Positions 16,129 through 26,393 are shown, counted from the first letter of the stretch. The stretch: DNA of 64,000 bases from Bilophila sp964538355 (GCA_964538355.1 CAZIFC010000005.1:62001-126000), one strand, 5' to 3'. The notes: generated by a model not told the origin, from the letters alone. A program made the numbers and translations.

Positions 16129-17325
16129 ATGGATACAATCCGTATTCGCAACCTCATCGAACGCCTTGCCGAACGCGACTACCGCCGCATGTATATGGAT
16201 GATTTCTTGCTGACATGGGAGAAGACGGACGAGGAAATCGCCGCGACGTTCCTTGTGGCGGAAATCCTGCGGGGGCTGCGTGAAGCCAACATCTCATGCC
16301 GGATGTTCGATTCCGGGCTTGGCATTTCGTTGTTCCGCGACAACTCCACGCGCACGCGGTTCAGCTTTGCCAGCGCGTGCAACCTGCTGGGCCTTGAGGT
16401 GCAGGATCTCGACGAGGGAAAATCCCAGATCGCGCACGGGGAAACCGTCCGCGAAACAGCGAACATGATTTCCTTCATGGCTGATGTCATCGGCATCCGG
16501 GACGACATGTACATCGGCAAGGGAAACGCCTACATGCGCTCGGTCTCCCAAGCCGTGCAGGAAGGCCGCAACGACGGCGTGCTGGAACAGAGGCCCACGC
16601 TCGTCAACCTCCAGTGCGACATCGACCATCCTACCCAATGCATGGCGGACATGCTTCATATCATCAACCATTTCGGCGGAGTCGAAAAGCTCAAGGGCAA
16701 GCGCATCGCCATGAGCTGGGCCTACTCCCCTTCCTACGGAAAGCCGCTTTCCGTGCCGCAGGGGGTCATCGGGCTGATGACGCGCTTCGGCATGGATGTC
16801 GTGCTGGCCCACCCCGAGGGATACGAGGTCATGGGTGGCGTCGAGGACGTGGCCCGCCGCAACGCCGCCGCAACCGGTGGTTCCTTCACCAAAACCAACG
16901 ACATGGCCGAAGCCTTTCAGGACGCGGACATCGTTTATCCCAAGAGCTGGGCTCCCTTTGCCGCCATGCAGCAGCGCACGGATCTGTACGGGGCCGGCGA
17001 TATGGACGGCATCAAAAAGCTGGAAAAGGAGCTGCTTGCACAGAACGCCGACCATAAGGGCTGGGAGTGCACCGAGAAGCTGATGGCCTCCACCCGCAAC
17101 GGTTCGGCGTTGTATCTGCACTGTCTGCCTGCCGACATTTCCGGCGTGTCCTGTTCCGAAGGAGAGGTCGCCGCAAGCGTTTTCGATCGCTACCGTGTCC
17201 CGCTGTACAAGGAGGCGAGTTACAAGCCGTACATCATCGCCGCGATGATCACCCTCGCCCGAAAGCGCAATCCGGCGGATCTGCTGCTGCATCTGCTTGA
17301 AAGCGGCAAGCCCCGCTGTCTGTAG
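16129..17325 (+). CDS. ygeW: YgeW-type knotted carbamoyltransferase
   Basis: Aspartate/ornithine carbamoyltransferase-fold enzyme of the YgeW group, thought to work in the degradative direction giving carbamoyl phosphate. The product is 398 residues. The carbamoyl-phosphate loop reads FRDNSTRTRFSFA (residues about 66-78), and HPTQCMADMLHI follows in the form DHPTQCMAD. The C terminus has LHCLPAD. It starts 12 bp after yqeA. It is longer than ordinary OTCases (about 330), as expected for YgeW. Confidence 0.92.
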   Translation: MDTIRIRNLIERLAERDYRRMYMDDFLLTWEKTDEEIAATFLVAEILRGLREANISCRMFDSGLGISLFRDNSTRTRFSFASACNLLGLEVQDLDEGKSQIAHGETVRETANMISFMADVIGIRDDMYIGKGNAYMRSVSQAVQEGRNDGVLEQRPTLVNLQCDIDHPTQCMADMLHIINHFGGVEKLKGKRIAMSWAYSPSYGKPLSVPQGVIGLMTRFGMDVVLAHPEGYEVMGGVEDVARRNAAATGGSFTKTNDMAEAFQDADIVYPKSWAPFAAMQQRTDLYGAGDMDGIKKLEKELLAQNADHKGWECTEKLMASTRNGSALYLHCLPADISGVSCSEGEVAASVFDRYRVPLYKEASYKPYIIAAMITLARKRNPADLLLHLLESGKPRCL

Positions 17326-17352
17326 GGAGGGCCGGGTACTGGACACGGACGT

Positions 17353-17380
17353 GGAGGGGCCTTCCCTAAAAGGCCCCTCC
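17353..17380 (+). other. Strong hairpin after ygeW
   Basis: GGAGGGGCCTT (17353-17363) pairs fully with AAGGCCCCTCC (17370-17380) across a 6-base loop. No U-tract follows. It could be a partial terminator or an mRNA-stabilising stem dividing the cluster. The rest of 17326-17655 holds a weak sigma-54-like site (17527-17542) and no recognisable gene or riboswitch. Confidence 0.55.
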
Positions 17381-17526
17381 CCCGATCCTTCCCGCAAAAA
17401 AGGCAGCCTGTCGGCAGAGTACAGGGCGGAAGCCCCTTGGCCTGAGAGGTTGCCGCCGGAAAAAGCGGCAGGACGGGAGGGGGAACGCACCTCGGCGGAA
17501 CGGTTGGAAAACGGTGCTGTTCTGCC

Positions 17527-17542
17527 TGGCTTTTCCCCTGCA
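17527..17542 (+). promoter_or_regulatory. Possible second sigma-54 promoter
   Basis: TGGCTTTTCCCCTGCA has correct GG-N10-GC spacing and a good -24 TGGC, but the -12 reads CTGC instead of TTGC. It lies 114 bp before the fused xanthine dehydrogenase. Confidence 0.35.
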
Positions 17543-17655
17543 TAGAGTTTTCCTTTGCTGTACATGCCCAAAGTTGTATAGGTGAAAGCAGGAAAAGGCG
17601 GAATGCCGCTGCGTCCGCTTTTCCGTCCACCGCAGCGTCTTTCAGGAGCCATGCC

Positions 17656-20235
17656 ATGATTGCGTTCAGACTCAACGGACAGGCGGCAAGCTACGACGGC
17701 GATCCTGCCGTGTCGCTTCTTTCCTATCTCCGCAATGATCGGCATCTCACCGCCGCAAAGGACGGCTGCTCCGCACAGGCCGCCTGCGGAGCCTGCCTCG
17801 TGGAGCTGAACGGCAGGGCCTGCCTTTCCTGCTCCACGCCCATGAGCAAGGTCGAAGGCGGCGAAGTCATGACGCTGGAGGGCTTGCCCGAAAGCCTGCG
17901 CCGGACGCTCGGCATGGCCTTCGTCAACCGGGGAGCCGTACAGTGCGGCTTTTGTACCCCGGGTTTCCTCATGCGGACCAAGATACTGCTGCAAGCCAAC
18001 CCCAATCCGACCCGCGCGGAGGTCATCAGGGCCGTCCGCCCCCATCTCTGCCGCTGTACCGGCTACATCAAGCTGGTGGAGGCCATCCTCGACGCCGCTG
18101 AATTGTTACGGAATGGAAACATGCCGGAAAGCGACCACAATCCCCGGCTTGGCTCAAGCTGGCCCAAGTACGGCGGCTACGAACGCGCCATTGGAGTACG
18201 CCCCTTTGTAAACGACATCGAAGCCCCCGGCATGGCGCACGGCGCGCTTGTCTTCAGCGAGCACCCCCGCGCCCGCGTGTTGGCGATCGATACGAAACAG
18301 GCCGAGGCCATGCCCGGCGTCATCCGCATCATCATGGCGGAGGATATCCCCGGAGAACGGGTTCTGGGGCTTTATGCCAAGGACTGGCCCGTGTACGTCA
18401 GGGCCGGGGAAATCACCCGCTACATCGGGGATGTTCTGGCCTGTGTGATTGCGGAAACCGAGGCCGAAGCACGGGCCGCCGCCGCGTGCGTAGGCGTTGA
18501 ATACGAGGTGCTGACGCCGCTTCTCGATATGGAAGAGGCGGAAACCTCGCCCATCCGCATCCATGAAAAGGGCAATATTCTGCTGGACAAGACCATCCGG
18601 CGCGGCGATCCGGTGGACGAGGCCCTTTCCCGGTGCGCCTTTACCGCCGAGGCGACCTACCGGACACAGGCCGTCGAACACGCCTTCCTCGAACCCGAGG
18701 CAGCCCTTGCCGTTCCCGAGGCCGGGGGTGTGCGGCTCCATGTCCAATCACAGGGCATCTGGCATGACAAGGCCGATATCGCCGCCCTGCTCCACGTCCC
18801 GACACCCAGGGTAACGGTTGCGCTTGCCGACTCCGGCGGAGCTTTTGGCGGCAAGGAAGACTTCACCTGCCAGCCGCACGCCGCCCTTGCTGCCTTTCTG
18901 CTCGGGCGTCCGGTCAAGGTCAGGCTCTCCCGCCCCGAATCCATCCGCATGCACCCCAAGCGGCACGGCATGAAGCTCCACTACATCATCGGATGCGATG
19001 GACAGGGGCTGCTGCAAGCCGCCAAAATCCGGATTCTGGCGGATACCGGAGCCTATGCCTCGGCGGGCGGCCCGGTCGTCACCCGCACGGGAACCCACGC
19101 CACCAGTGCCTACCACATCCCTTCCGTGGACGTGCATGTGAAGGCGGTGTTCACCAACAACCTCCCGGCTGGCGCATTCCGGGGCTTCGGCGTCAACCAG
19201 TCGAACTTTGCCATGGAATGCCTCATCGACGAGCTGTGCGAAAAGGGCGGCTTCGACCGCTGGCAGTTCCGCTATGACAATGCCGTGGCTCCGGGCCGCA
19301 TGGTCACCACCGGGCAGGTTCTCGGAGAGGGAACCGCCCTGCGCGAAACCCTGCTTGCCGTGCGCGAGGCCTTCCGCAGCCATCCGCGTGCGGGCATCGC
19401 CTGCGCCATCAAAAATTCCGGCATCGGCAACGGCATCCCCGAGCCGTGCGACTGCTACCTTGAGGTGCACCCCGCCCCGGATCAGCCAGCCGGGGCAAGG
19501 CTCGTCCTGCATCAGGGCTGGACGGAAATGGGGCAGGGCATCAACACCGTAGCCCGACAGATGCTGTGCGAAGTCGCCGAGCTGGGGCCGGACATCGACA
19601 TTTCCATCACCGCCTCCACCGAATACGGAGCCTTTGCGGGCAGCACCACCGCCAGCCGGGGCACATTCCAGCTCGGGCACGCCGTGGTCAATGCCGCCCG
19701 CCAGCTCCGCAACGATCTGGACAAGTACGGCGGACGGCTCGACCGGCTGGTGGGCCGTTTTTACAAGGGCCACTACGATTCGGCAGGCCAAACGTCCGGA
19801 CAGGGCGCGCCGGGAGAAATCCGCAACCACGTCTCCTACAGCTTCGCCACCCACGTCGCCTTTCTGGACCAACACGGCAGGGTCGAAAAAATCCTTGCCG
19901 CGCACGATTCGGGCCGTGTCGTCAACCGTCCCCTCTATGAAGGGCAGGTACAGGGCGGCGTGGTCATGGGCATGGGCTATGCCCTTACGGAAAGCATCCC
20001 GGTCAGGGAAGGCCGCCTGACCTCGGGAAAGCTCAACGCCTGCGGCCTGCCCCGCGCCGCGGATGTGCCGGACATCGAGGTCATCGCCGTGGAAGTCCCC
20101 GATCCGGAAGGGCCTTGCGGGGCCAAGGGCATCGGGGAAATCGCCTGCATCCCCACGGCCCCCGCCATCATCAACGCGCTGTATCAGGTGGACGGCATCC
20201 GCCGCCGCGAACTGCCCGCAAACAAAAAAGGCTAG
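17656..20235 (+). CDS. Fused selenium-dependent xanthine dehydrogenase ([2Fe-2S] plus Mo domains)
   Basis: Molybdenum hydroxylase of the Se-dependent XDH group, hydroxylating a purine such as xanthine. The product is 859 residues. The N-terminal ferredoxin part (1-85) has cysteines in DGCSAQAACGAC; the helical [2Fe-2S] part has VQCGFCTPG and LCRCTGY. The molybdopterin domains follow from about 165, with GGAFGGKEDF, GAFRGFGVNQ, GWTEMGQGINT and the catalytic Glu in CGAKGIGEIAC. It has no FAD domain, so an external flavoprotein (XdhB or YgfK) must take electrons. It resembles E. coli XdhD in context. Selenium dependence is by family, not visible in the sequence. Confidence 0.92.
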   Translation: MIAFRLNGQAASYDGDPAVSLLSYLRNDRHLTAAKDGCSAQAACGACLVELNGRACLSCSTPMSKVEGGEVMTLEGLPESLRRTLGMAFVNRGAVQCGFCTPGFLMRTKILLQANPNPTRAEVIRAVRPHLCRCTGYIKLVEAILDAAELLRNGNMPESDHNPRLGSSWPKYGGYERAIGVRPFVNDIEAPGMAHGALVFSEHPRARVLAIDTKQAEAMPGVIRIIMAEDIPGERVLGLYAKDWPVYVRAGEITRYIGDVLACVIAETEAEARAAAACVGVEYEVLTPLLDMEEAETSPIRIHEKGNILLDKTIRRGDPVDEALSRCAFTAEATYRTQAVEHAFLEPEAALAVPEAGGVRLHVQSQGIWHDKADIAALLHVPTPRVTVALADSGGAFGGKEDFTCQPHAALAAFLLGRPVKVRLSRPESIRMHPKRHGMKLHYIIGCDGQGLLQAAKIRILADTGAYASAGGPVVTRTGTHATSAYHIPSVDVHVKAVFTNNLPAGAFRGFGVNQSNFAMECLIDELCEKGGFDRWQFRYDNAVAPGRMVTTGQVLGEGTALRETLLAVREAFRSHPRAGIACAIKNSGIGNGIPEPCDCYLEVHPAPDQPAGARLVLHQGWTEMGQGINTVARQMLCEVAELGPDIDISITASTEYGAFAGSTTASRGTFQLGHAVVNAARQLRNDLDKYGGRLDRLVGRFYKGHYDSAGQTSGQGAPGEIRNHVSYSFATHVAFLDQHGRVEKILAAHDSGRVVNRPLYEGQVQGGVVMGMGYALTESIPVREGRLTSGKLNACGLPRAADVPDIEVIAVEVPDPEGPCGAKGIGEIACIPTAPAIINALYQVDGIRRRELPANKKG

Positions 20236-20357
20236 CGGCCCTGCCGCCTTTCTGAAATCATTGAAAAAGAGGCGGGAAGGGCGAACAGTCGCCTGAATAC
20301 GCCGAGGCACCTCCCCCGCAGGGCCGTTTCTCCACCACATGCCCAAAGGAGCCGACA

Positions 20358-21635
20358 ATGAGCCTGTACCTGCACAATGCCCTCTGGATTGATCCCGAAA
20401 CCTTCGCGGCGACGACAGCCACCATCAGGATCGAGGAAGGGCCTTTCGGCGGCATGGACATGGACGCCGCCATCCCGTGCCCCTCGGAGCGCAGGCCGGA
20501 AGACCGGATTCTGGATTGTACGGGCCGCCTTGTCATGCCTTCCTTCGGCTGCGGACACCACCATATCTATTCGGCACTGTCCCGGGGCATGCCCCCTGCT
20601 CCCAAGGCCCCGGCCAATTTTCTCCAGACGCTGGAATATGTCTGGTGGCGCATGGACAAGCAGCTCGATCTCGCCATGATCGAGGCCAGCGCGCTTGCCA
20701 CCGCCCTCTACTGCGCCAAGAACGGCACAACCTTCATCATCGATCACCACGCCTCGCCCTTCCATATCGAGGGCAGCCTCGAAACCATTGCCAGGGCACT
20801 GGACAAGGTCGGCCTCGGGCATCTTCTCTGCTACGAACTCTCCTGCCGCGACGGCGAGGAAATCAAGGAAAAGGGCCTTGCCGAAACCGACGCCTACCTG
20901 TCCTCGGGCCGCAAGGGGCATGTGGGGCTGCACGCCTCCTTCACGGTGGACGATGATCTGCTGGAGCGGGCGGTTGCCCTTGCCGACAAGCATCAGACCG
21001 GTATCCATGTCCATGTCGCGGAGGGAATCGAGGATCAGGAGCACTGCGCCCGAACCTACGGCAAAAGCGTGGTGCGCCGGTTTGCCGAGGCCGGAGTCCT
21101 CGATCTGCCGCTGACCATTCTGGCCCACTGCATCCATCTTGACGAAACGGAACGCGGCCTGATCCGGACATCCCCCTGCTGGGTCGTCCAGAACACGGAG
21201 AGCAACCTCAACAACAGGGTGGGGCTGGGACGCTACAACGATCTTCCCCGGGTCATGCTCGGTACGGACGGCATGCACAGCGACATGATCCGCAGTGCCC
21301 AGTCCGCCTACTTCATCGCCGGGACAGCGGAAGGCGGCATGTCCCCGCAGGCGGCCTGTGAACGCTTCCGCGCCGTACACGAGCACATCGGAAGGCACCG
21401 TGCCCCCGGCAGCGGAGCAAACAACGTGGTCATCCTCAAGTACGACTCCCCCACGCCGCTTACACCGGAAAACTTCGCGGGCCACTTCTGCTACGCCTTC
21501 GACGCCCGCAACGTGGAAAGCGTCATCAGCCAGGGCCGCCTCATCGTGGATCACGGCAGGCTGACCAGCATGGATGAATCCGACATCCTCGCCTATGCCA
21601 ACGAACAGGCCAGGCGGTTGTGGTCCCTGCTCTAA
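20358..21635 (+). CDS. ssnA: SsnA-type amidohydrolase
   Basis: Metal-dependent aminohydrolase of the SsnA group in selenium-linked purine catabolism. The product is 425 residues. Motifs: FGCGHHHIYSALSRGM (metal His pair), IDHHASPF, HVHVAEG, LAHCIHL and ALGTDG-like MLGTDGMHSDM. It is close in length and pattern to E. coli SsnA (442). It follows the Se-XDH gene by about 120 bp; a possible stem at 20238-20282 lies in the gap. The substrate is presumably a purine ring or its opened product. Confidence 0.9.
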   Translation: MSLYLHNALWIDPETFAATTATIRIEEGPFGGMDMDAAIPCPSERRPEDRILDCTGRLVMPSFGCGHHHIYSALSRGMPPAPKAPANFLQTLEYVWWRMDKQLDLAMIEASALATALYCAKNGTTFIIDHHASPFHIEGSLETIARALDKVGLGHLLCYELSCRDGEEIKEKGLAETDAYLSSGRKGHVGLHASFTVDDDLLERAVALADKHQTGIHVHVAEGIEDQEHCARTYGKSVVRRFAEAGVLDLPLTILAHCIHLDETERGLIRTSPCWVVQNTESNLNNRVGLGRYNDLPRVMLGTDGMHSDMIRSAQSAYFIAGTAEGGMSPQAACERFRAVHEHIGRHRAPGSGANNVVILKYDSPTPLTPENFAGHFCYAFDARNVESVISQGRLIVDHGRLTSMDESDILAYANEQARRLWSLL

Positions 21636-21657
21636 CCGTTCAACAGGAAAGCGTTCC

Positions 21658-23028
21658 ATGCGTACACTCATCACCGGCGGCCTGATAGCCAGAGCGGACG
21701 GCGTATTCAATGCGGATCTTCTTGTCGAGGGAGGACGGATTCTCGAACTCGGCGAACGGCTTCACGCCGCCCCGCAGCCGGACGGCACGAACATCGTCAA
21801 CGCCGCCGGCTGCGTGGTCATGCCGGGCGGCGTGGACGTACACACGCATGTCAACCTGACGGCAGGGGACGAACACGTTTCCGACGGGTTCGAGGCCGGA
21901 ACTCTGGCGGCGGCATGGGGCGGGACAACAACCATCGTGGAGCATCCGGGCTTCGGCCCGCAGGGATGCGGCCTCGCTTCCCAGCTTGAGTCGTATCTGG
22001 AGCAGGCGGAGGGGAACTGCCATGTCGATTACGCCCTGCACGGCGTGCTCCAGCATACGGACGACGCCATCCTCTCCCAGCTGCCCGAAATCGTGAGCCG
22101 CGGCTTCCCGACCCTCAAGGCCTACACCACCTACGACGGCAGGCTGGACGACGAGTCCCTGCTTCAGGTGCTGGACGCCCTGCGCCGGGCGGGGGGTCTG
22201 CTCGCCGTGCACTGCGAAAACCACGCCATCACCCGCTTTCTGGGAAACAGGCTGCGCCGGGAAGCTCCCCACAATCCGGCAAGCCATCCCCGAAGCCGCC
22301 CCCCGTACTGCGAGGCCGAAGCGATCGACCGCCTTCTCAAGCTGGCTCGCGCCGCGGAAGCCCCCGTCTATATCGTCCATCTTTCCACGGCGGAAGGACT
22401 GGCCCGCATCCGGGAGGCGCAGCGGGCCGGGCAGCCGGTCATTGCCGAAACCTGCCCGCAATACCTGCTGCTTGACGAATCCGCCTATGCCGATCCGGAC
22501 GGGCTTCAGTACGTCATGGCCCCGCCTCTGCGGACAGCGGCGGATCGCGCCGCGCTCTGGGAAGGGCTTGCCGACGGCAGCATTTCCGTAGCCGCTACGG
22601 ACCACTGTTCTTTTTCGCTGGCCCAGAAGAATGCCCGCGCAACCGCAAGCGTGCTGGACTGTCCCGGCGGCATCCCCGGCGTGGAAACCCGCCTTCCGCT
22701 GCTCTTCAGCGAAGGCGTCCTGCGCGGACGCCTGACCCTCCCCCGCCTTGCGGAAACAGCCTGCACCGCCCCGGCCCGCATCATGGGGCTGTCCGGCAAG
22801 GGACGGCTGGAGCCTGGTGCGGATGCCGACATCGTGGTCATCGACCCCTCGGACGAACGCCTCGTCAAGGCCCGCAGCCTGCACCAGAAAACGGACTTCA
22901 CACCCTATGAAGGCCTGATCGTGCGCGGCTGGCCCCGCCACGTCTGGCTGCGCGGAGAAGCTATCATTTTCGACAAACAGTTCTGCGGCTATACCGGACA
23001 GGGAAACTTCGTGCCCAGAACCCTGTAA
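21658..23028 (+). CDS. hyuA: Hydantoinase/dihydropyrimidinase-type cyclic amidohydrolase
   Basis: Cyclic amidohydrolase opening hydantoin- or dihydropyrimidine-like rings. The start at ATG 21658, 23 bp after ssnA, gives 456 residues. Metal ligands are in VDVHTHVNL, the Lys that is carbamylated in the family sits in FPTLKAYTTYD, and VHLSTAEG, ETCPQYLLLD and VAATDHCSF follow. In E. coli the equivalent (hyuA) lies in the same cluster. Enzyme class is secure; the true substrate is unknown. Confidence 0.93.
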   Translation: MRTLITGGLIARADGVFNADLLVEGGRILELGERLHAAPQPDGTNIVNAAGCVVMPGGVDVHTHVNLTAGDEHVSDGFEAGTLAAAWGGTTTIVEHPGFGPQGCGLASQLESYLEQAEGNCHVDYALHGVLQHTDDAILSQLPEIVSRGFPTLKAYTTYDGRLDDESLLQVLDALRRAGGLLAVHCENHAITRFLGNRLRREAPHNPASHPRSRPPYCEAEAIDRLLKLARAAEAPVYIVHLSTAEGLARIREAQRAGQPVIAETCPQYLLLDESAYADPDGLQYVMAPPLRTAADRAALWEGLADGSISVAATDHCSFSLAQKNARATASVLDCPGGIPGVETRLPLLFSEGVLRGRLTLPRLAETACTAPARIMGLSGKGRLEPGADADIVVIDPSDERLVKARSLHQKTDFTPYEGLIVRGWPRHVWLRGEAIIFDKQFCGYTGQGNFVPRTL

Positions 23029-23087
23029 ACGCCCTGCGGAAGTTTCCCCTTCTCCAACCGCCATCTCGACTGCTCAAGGAGAGAGCC

Positions 23088-26000
23088 ATGCATACCGACC
23101 GTTTTGCGCCGCTGGATGCCACCACGCTTCTGCGCTGGATACAGCACGATCTCCCGAATGGACAGCTTTTCGGCATCGACCGGAGGCTCTTTTTCATGCC
23201 GAAGCCCGGAGATCCCTTCCGCATGGAACGCTACGGGAAGACGCTGGAAACTCCGCTCGGCGTGGCGGCCGGCCCGCATACCCAGCTTGCCCAGAACATC
23301 CTTTCCGCGTGGCTGTGCGGGGCGCGGTACATCGAGCTGAAAACCATCCAGACCCTCGACGAGCTGAACGTCGCCAAGCCCTGCATCGACATGGCGGACG
23401 AAGGCTACAACTGCGAATGGTCGCAGGAGCTGAAGCTGGAGCAATCCTTTCAGGAGTATCTCAAGGCCTTTGTGCTGATCCATGTCCTGCGGAACCTGTT
23501 TGGCCTGCCAGCGGAAACGGACGCGGGGAAAGGCCCCGGCTTCATCTTCAACATGAGCGCGGGGTACAACCTTGAAGGCATCAAGGCTCCCGGCGTGCAG
23601 CGGTTCCTCGATCGCATGGAAAACGCGGAAGAGGACGTGCGGAAGCTCAAGGCCGAGCTTGCCCCCCTGTATCCGCGCATCGAAGATCTGCCCATTCCCT
23701 CCCGCCTCTCCGACAACCTCACGGTGTCGACCATGCACGGCTGCCCCCCGGACGAGATCGAAAACATCGGCCGCTACTTCATCGCCGAGCGCGGCTACCA
23801 CACCACCATCAAGCTGAACCCGACCCTGCTTGGTCCCAGTCGGCTGCGCAGCATCCTCAATGCCCAGCTCGGCTACGACGTGCGCGTTCCCGACGAAGCC
23901 TTCGAGCACGATCTCAAGTACAACGACGGGGTGGCCCTCATCCGCAATCTTGCCGAGGCCGCCCGAAAGGCAGGGGTTGCCTTCGGCGTCAAGCTGACCA
24001 ATACGCTGGAAACGGCCAACGAGAAGCAGCAGCTCCCCCGCAGCGAGAGCATGGTCTACATGAGCGGCAGGGCACTGCACCCCATCAGCATCAACCTTGC
24101 CGAACGCCTCCAGCAGACTTTTGAGGGTGGGCTGGACATCAGCTTTTCCGCCGGGGTGGACGCCTTCAATGTGGCCGACACGCTGGCCTGCGGCATGCGC
24201 CCGGTCACCGTCTCTTCGGATCTGCTCAAGCCCGGCGGCTACGGACGCCTGCGCCAGTACCTCGACATCCTTGCCGAGGCCATGCGAAAGGCCACAGCGC
24301 ACAGCCTCCCTGAGCTTGCCCAAAGCCGCTCGCCCCTCGCCATCAATCCCGCCCTCGAAAATCTGGTCGGCTACGCCGCAGCCATTCTCGGCAGAGACAG
24401 CCGGTACCACAAGGATCACGTCCTCTGCGCCTCGGTGAAGACCGAACGCCCCCTGCCGCGTTTCGACTGCTCCGCCGCCCCCTGCATGTCCGCCTGCCCG
24501 GCGGAGCAGCAGATCCCCCGCTACATGGATGCCGTAGCCCGGGGCAGGTTCGGGCTGGCGTGGCAGATCATCACCGCGACCAACCCCTTCCCGAACATGC
24601 AGGGCATGGCCTGCCACCAGCCCTGCCGAAGCCGCTGTACCCGAGCCAACTGCGACACGCCGCTGCTCATCCGCGAAATCAAGCGATTCGTGGCGGAAAA
24701 AATGGCCTGGGTTTCCCCCGAACCTCCGGCGAAACCAGTCGACAAGCGGGTTGCCGTCATCGGGGCCGGGCCGGACGGCCTGTCCTGTGCCCGCTTCCTC
24801 GCGGATCAGGGCGTTGAAGTCACCCTTTACGAGAGCAAGCCCGCACCCGGCGGCATGGCGGGGGACGCCATCCCCGCCTTCCGGCTGTCCGGAACGAACC
24901 TGCGGCGTGACATCGATGCCGTTCTGAAACGGGGCGTCCGCCTCCACGAACAAACCGCCGTGGATACCGCCCTGTTTGCCCGCCTGCTTGAAGAATACGA
25001 CGCCGTCCATGTCGCCGTGGGAGCGCAGGAAAGCCTGCCGCTGGGAATTCCCGGCGAGAAGGCGGAAGGGGTGCTTGATCAGCTTTCGTTCCTGTCCGCC
25101 GTGCGCCGGGGGCTGGCTGTCGGCATCGGCTCGCACGTCATCGTCATCGGGGCCGGGAACTCGGCCATGGACTGCGCCAGAACCGCCCGCCGTCTGGTTG
25201 GCCCGGACGGTGACGTCACCATCGCCTACCGCCGCACCCGCCGGGAGATGCCCGCCGACAGCGAGGAGCGCACTGCCGCGCTTGCTGAAGGCATCCGGCT
25301 TGTGGAGCTGTGCGCCCCGGAAGCCGTCCTTCAGGAAAACGGGCATGTTTCCGGCCTGCTCTGCCGCAGGATGCGGCTGGAGCCGGAGCCTCATGGAGGA
25401 CGCGCCCGGCCCGTGGCTACGGAGGAAACCGTTACGCTGGCGGCGGATACGGTCATCGTTTCCATCGGGCAACGGGTCCGTGCCGACTTCCTGCCCGCTG
25501 GCGTGCGCCTCGGAACGCCCGGCACATGCCGCACCTCGCATCCCAAGATCTTCGCGGGCGGCGACGCCGTGCGCGGCGCAGCGACCCTGATCGACGCCGT
25601 GGGCGACGGGCGGCGGGCCGCCGCATGCATCCTCGAAAGCCTCGGACTCCCCGTCCAGACCGATCCCCTGCCCCCCGACGACCGCAGGCCGGATCTCGAT
25701 GGGCTGCGTATCCGGCAGGCGACCCGTGTCATGGGCCTCCCGCTTCCCGAACGCCTTCCCGAAGAACGGCTTGATTTTGACCTCAGCGTCCGCACCATGA
25801 CGGAAGAGGAAGCCATGGCCGAAGCCCAGCGTTGCCTCCAGTGCGATCTGGTCTGCAACGTCTGCACCACGGTCTGCCCCAACCGGGCCAACGTCGCCCT
25901 GCTTGCCCCCGCGATGGAACACCCCGTTCAGATCGCCGCACGAAACGGTGATGGCGTGCAGATCCAGACGCTCTCCAACCGCCGTCTGGAACAATGTTAC

Positions 26001-26393
26001 CAGATAGTCAACATTGCGGATCTCTGCAACGAATGCGGCAACTGCGCCACCTTCTGCCCCTCTTCGGGTGCGCCCTATCGCGACAAGCCCCGCGTCCATC
26101 TTTCCCGGGCTTCCTTTGACGAGGCTCCGGACGGCTACCATCTGGCAAGCAGCACACGGCTGGAAGGCAGGCGCAGCGGGAAGCCGTTCTCGCTGACCGA
26201 AGAACCGGGCGGCTTCGTCTACAGAAGCGGCGAACTGGCTGTCCATCTTGACGGCGATACCTTCTGCGCCCGGGAGGTCGTCCTTCCCCAAGGTGTTGGC
26301 GAGGTGTCCCTCGGCAATGCCGTGGAAGCCGCCACCCTCTTCCGGCTGTTGTCGCGCAGAGAACCGTTTGCCGTTCCCAACAAGCCAAGATAA
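23088..26393 (+). CDS. ygfK: YgfK-type flavo-iron-sulfur oxidoreductase (putative selenate reductase subunit)
   Basis: Large electron-transfer enzyme of the YgfK family, required for uric-acid use in homologous gut clusters. The product is 1101 residues. The first about 430 resemble a dihydroorotate-dehydrogenase-like flavin barrel (NMSAGYN, STMHGCPPDEIE). Next comes a GltD-like Fe-S motif APCMSACP and CRSRCTRANC (about 463-525), FAD site VIGAGPDGLSCA (about 556), NAD(P) site VIVIGAGNSAMDC (about 684), and C-terminal clusters CLQCDLVCNVCTTVCP and CNECGNCATFCP (about 914-992). It is preceded by AAGGAGAGAG. The historical selenate-reductase label is doubtful. Confidence 0.94.
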   Translation: MHTDRFAPLDATTLLRWIQHDLPNGQLFGIDRRLFFMPKPGDPFRMERYGKTLETPLGVAAGPHTQLAQNILSAWLCGARYIELKTIQTLDELNVAKPCIDMADEGYNCEWSQELKLEQSFQEYLKAFVLIHVLRNLFGLPAETDAGKGPGFIFNMSAGYNLEGIKAPGVQRFLDRMENAEEDVRKLKAELAPLYPRIEDLPIPSRLSDNLTVSTMHGCPPDEIENIGRYFIAERGYHTTIKLNPTLLGPSRLRSILNAQLGYDVRVPDEAFEHDLKYNDGVALIRNLAEAARKAGVAFGVKLTNTLETANEKQQLPRSESMVYMSGRALHPISINLAERLQQTFEGGLDISFSAGVDAFNVADTLACGMRPVTVSSDLLKPGGYGRLRQYLDILAEAMRKATAHSLPELAQSRSPLAINPALENLVGYAAAILGRDSRYHKDHVLCASVKTERPLPRFDCSAAPCMSACPAEQQIPRYMDAVARGRFGLAWQIITATNPFPNMQGMACHQPCRSRCTRANCDTPLLIREIKRFVAEKMAWVSPEPPAKPVDKRVAVIGAGPDGLSCARFLADQGVEVTLYESKPAPGGMAGDAIPAFRLSGTNLRRDIDAVLKRGVRLHEQTAVDTALFARLLEEYDAVHVAVGAQESLPLGIPGEKAEGVLDQLSFLSAVRRGLAVGIGSHVIVIGAGNSAMDCARTARRLVGPDGDVTIAYRRTRREMPADSEERTAALAEGIRLVELCAPEAVLQENGHVSGLLCRRMRLEPEPHGGRARPVATEETVTLAADTVIVSIGQRVRADFLPAGVRLGTPGTCRTSHPKIFAGGDAVRGAATLIDAVGDGRRAAACILESLGLPVQTDPLPPDDRRPDLDGLRIRQATRVMGLPLPERLPEERLDFDLSVRTMTEEEAMAEAQRCLQCDLVCNVCTTVCPNRANVALLAPAMEHPVQIAARNGDGVQIQTLSNRRLEQCYQIVNIADLCNECGNCATFCPSSGAPYRDKPRVHLSRASFDEAPDGYHLASSTRLEGRRSGKPFSLTEEPGGFVYRSGELAVHLDGDTFCAREVVLPQGVGEVSLGNAVEAATLFRLLSRREPFAVPNKPR

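Noticed and set aside
17438..17453. TGGCCTGAGAGGTTGC as a sigma-54 promoter
   Set aside because: The GG-to-GC distance is 11 bp rather than 10, which sigma-54 does not normally tolerate.
17401..17560. Riboswitch of the TPP or guanidine type, from CTGAGA and GGACGGGAG
   Set aside because: Only isolated short matches; the other conserved parts of those classes are missing.
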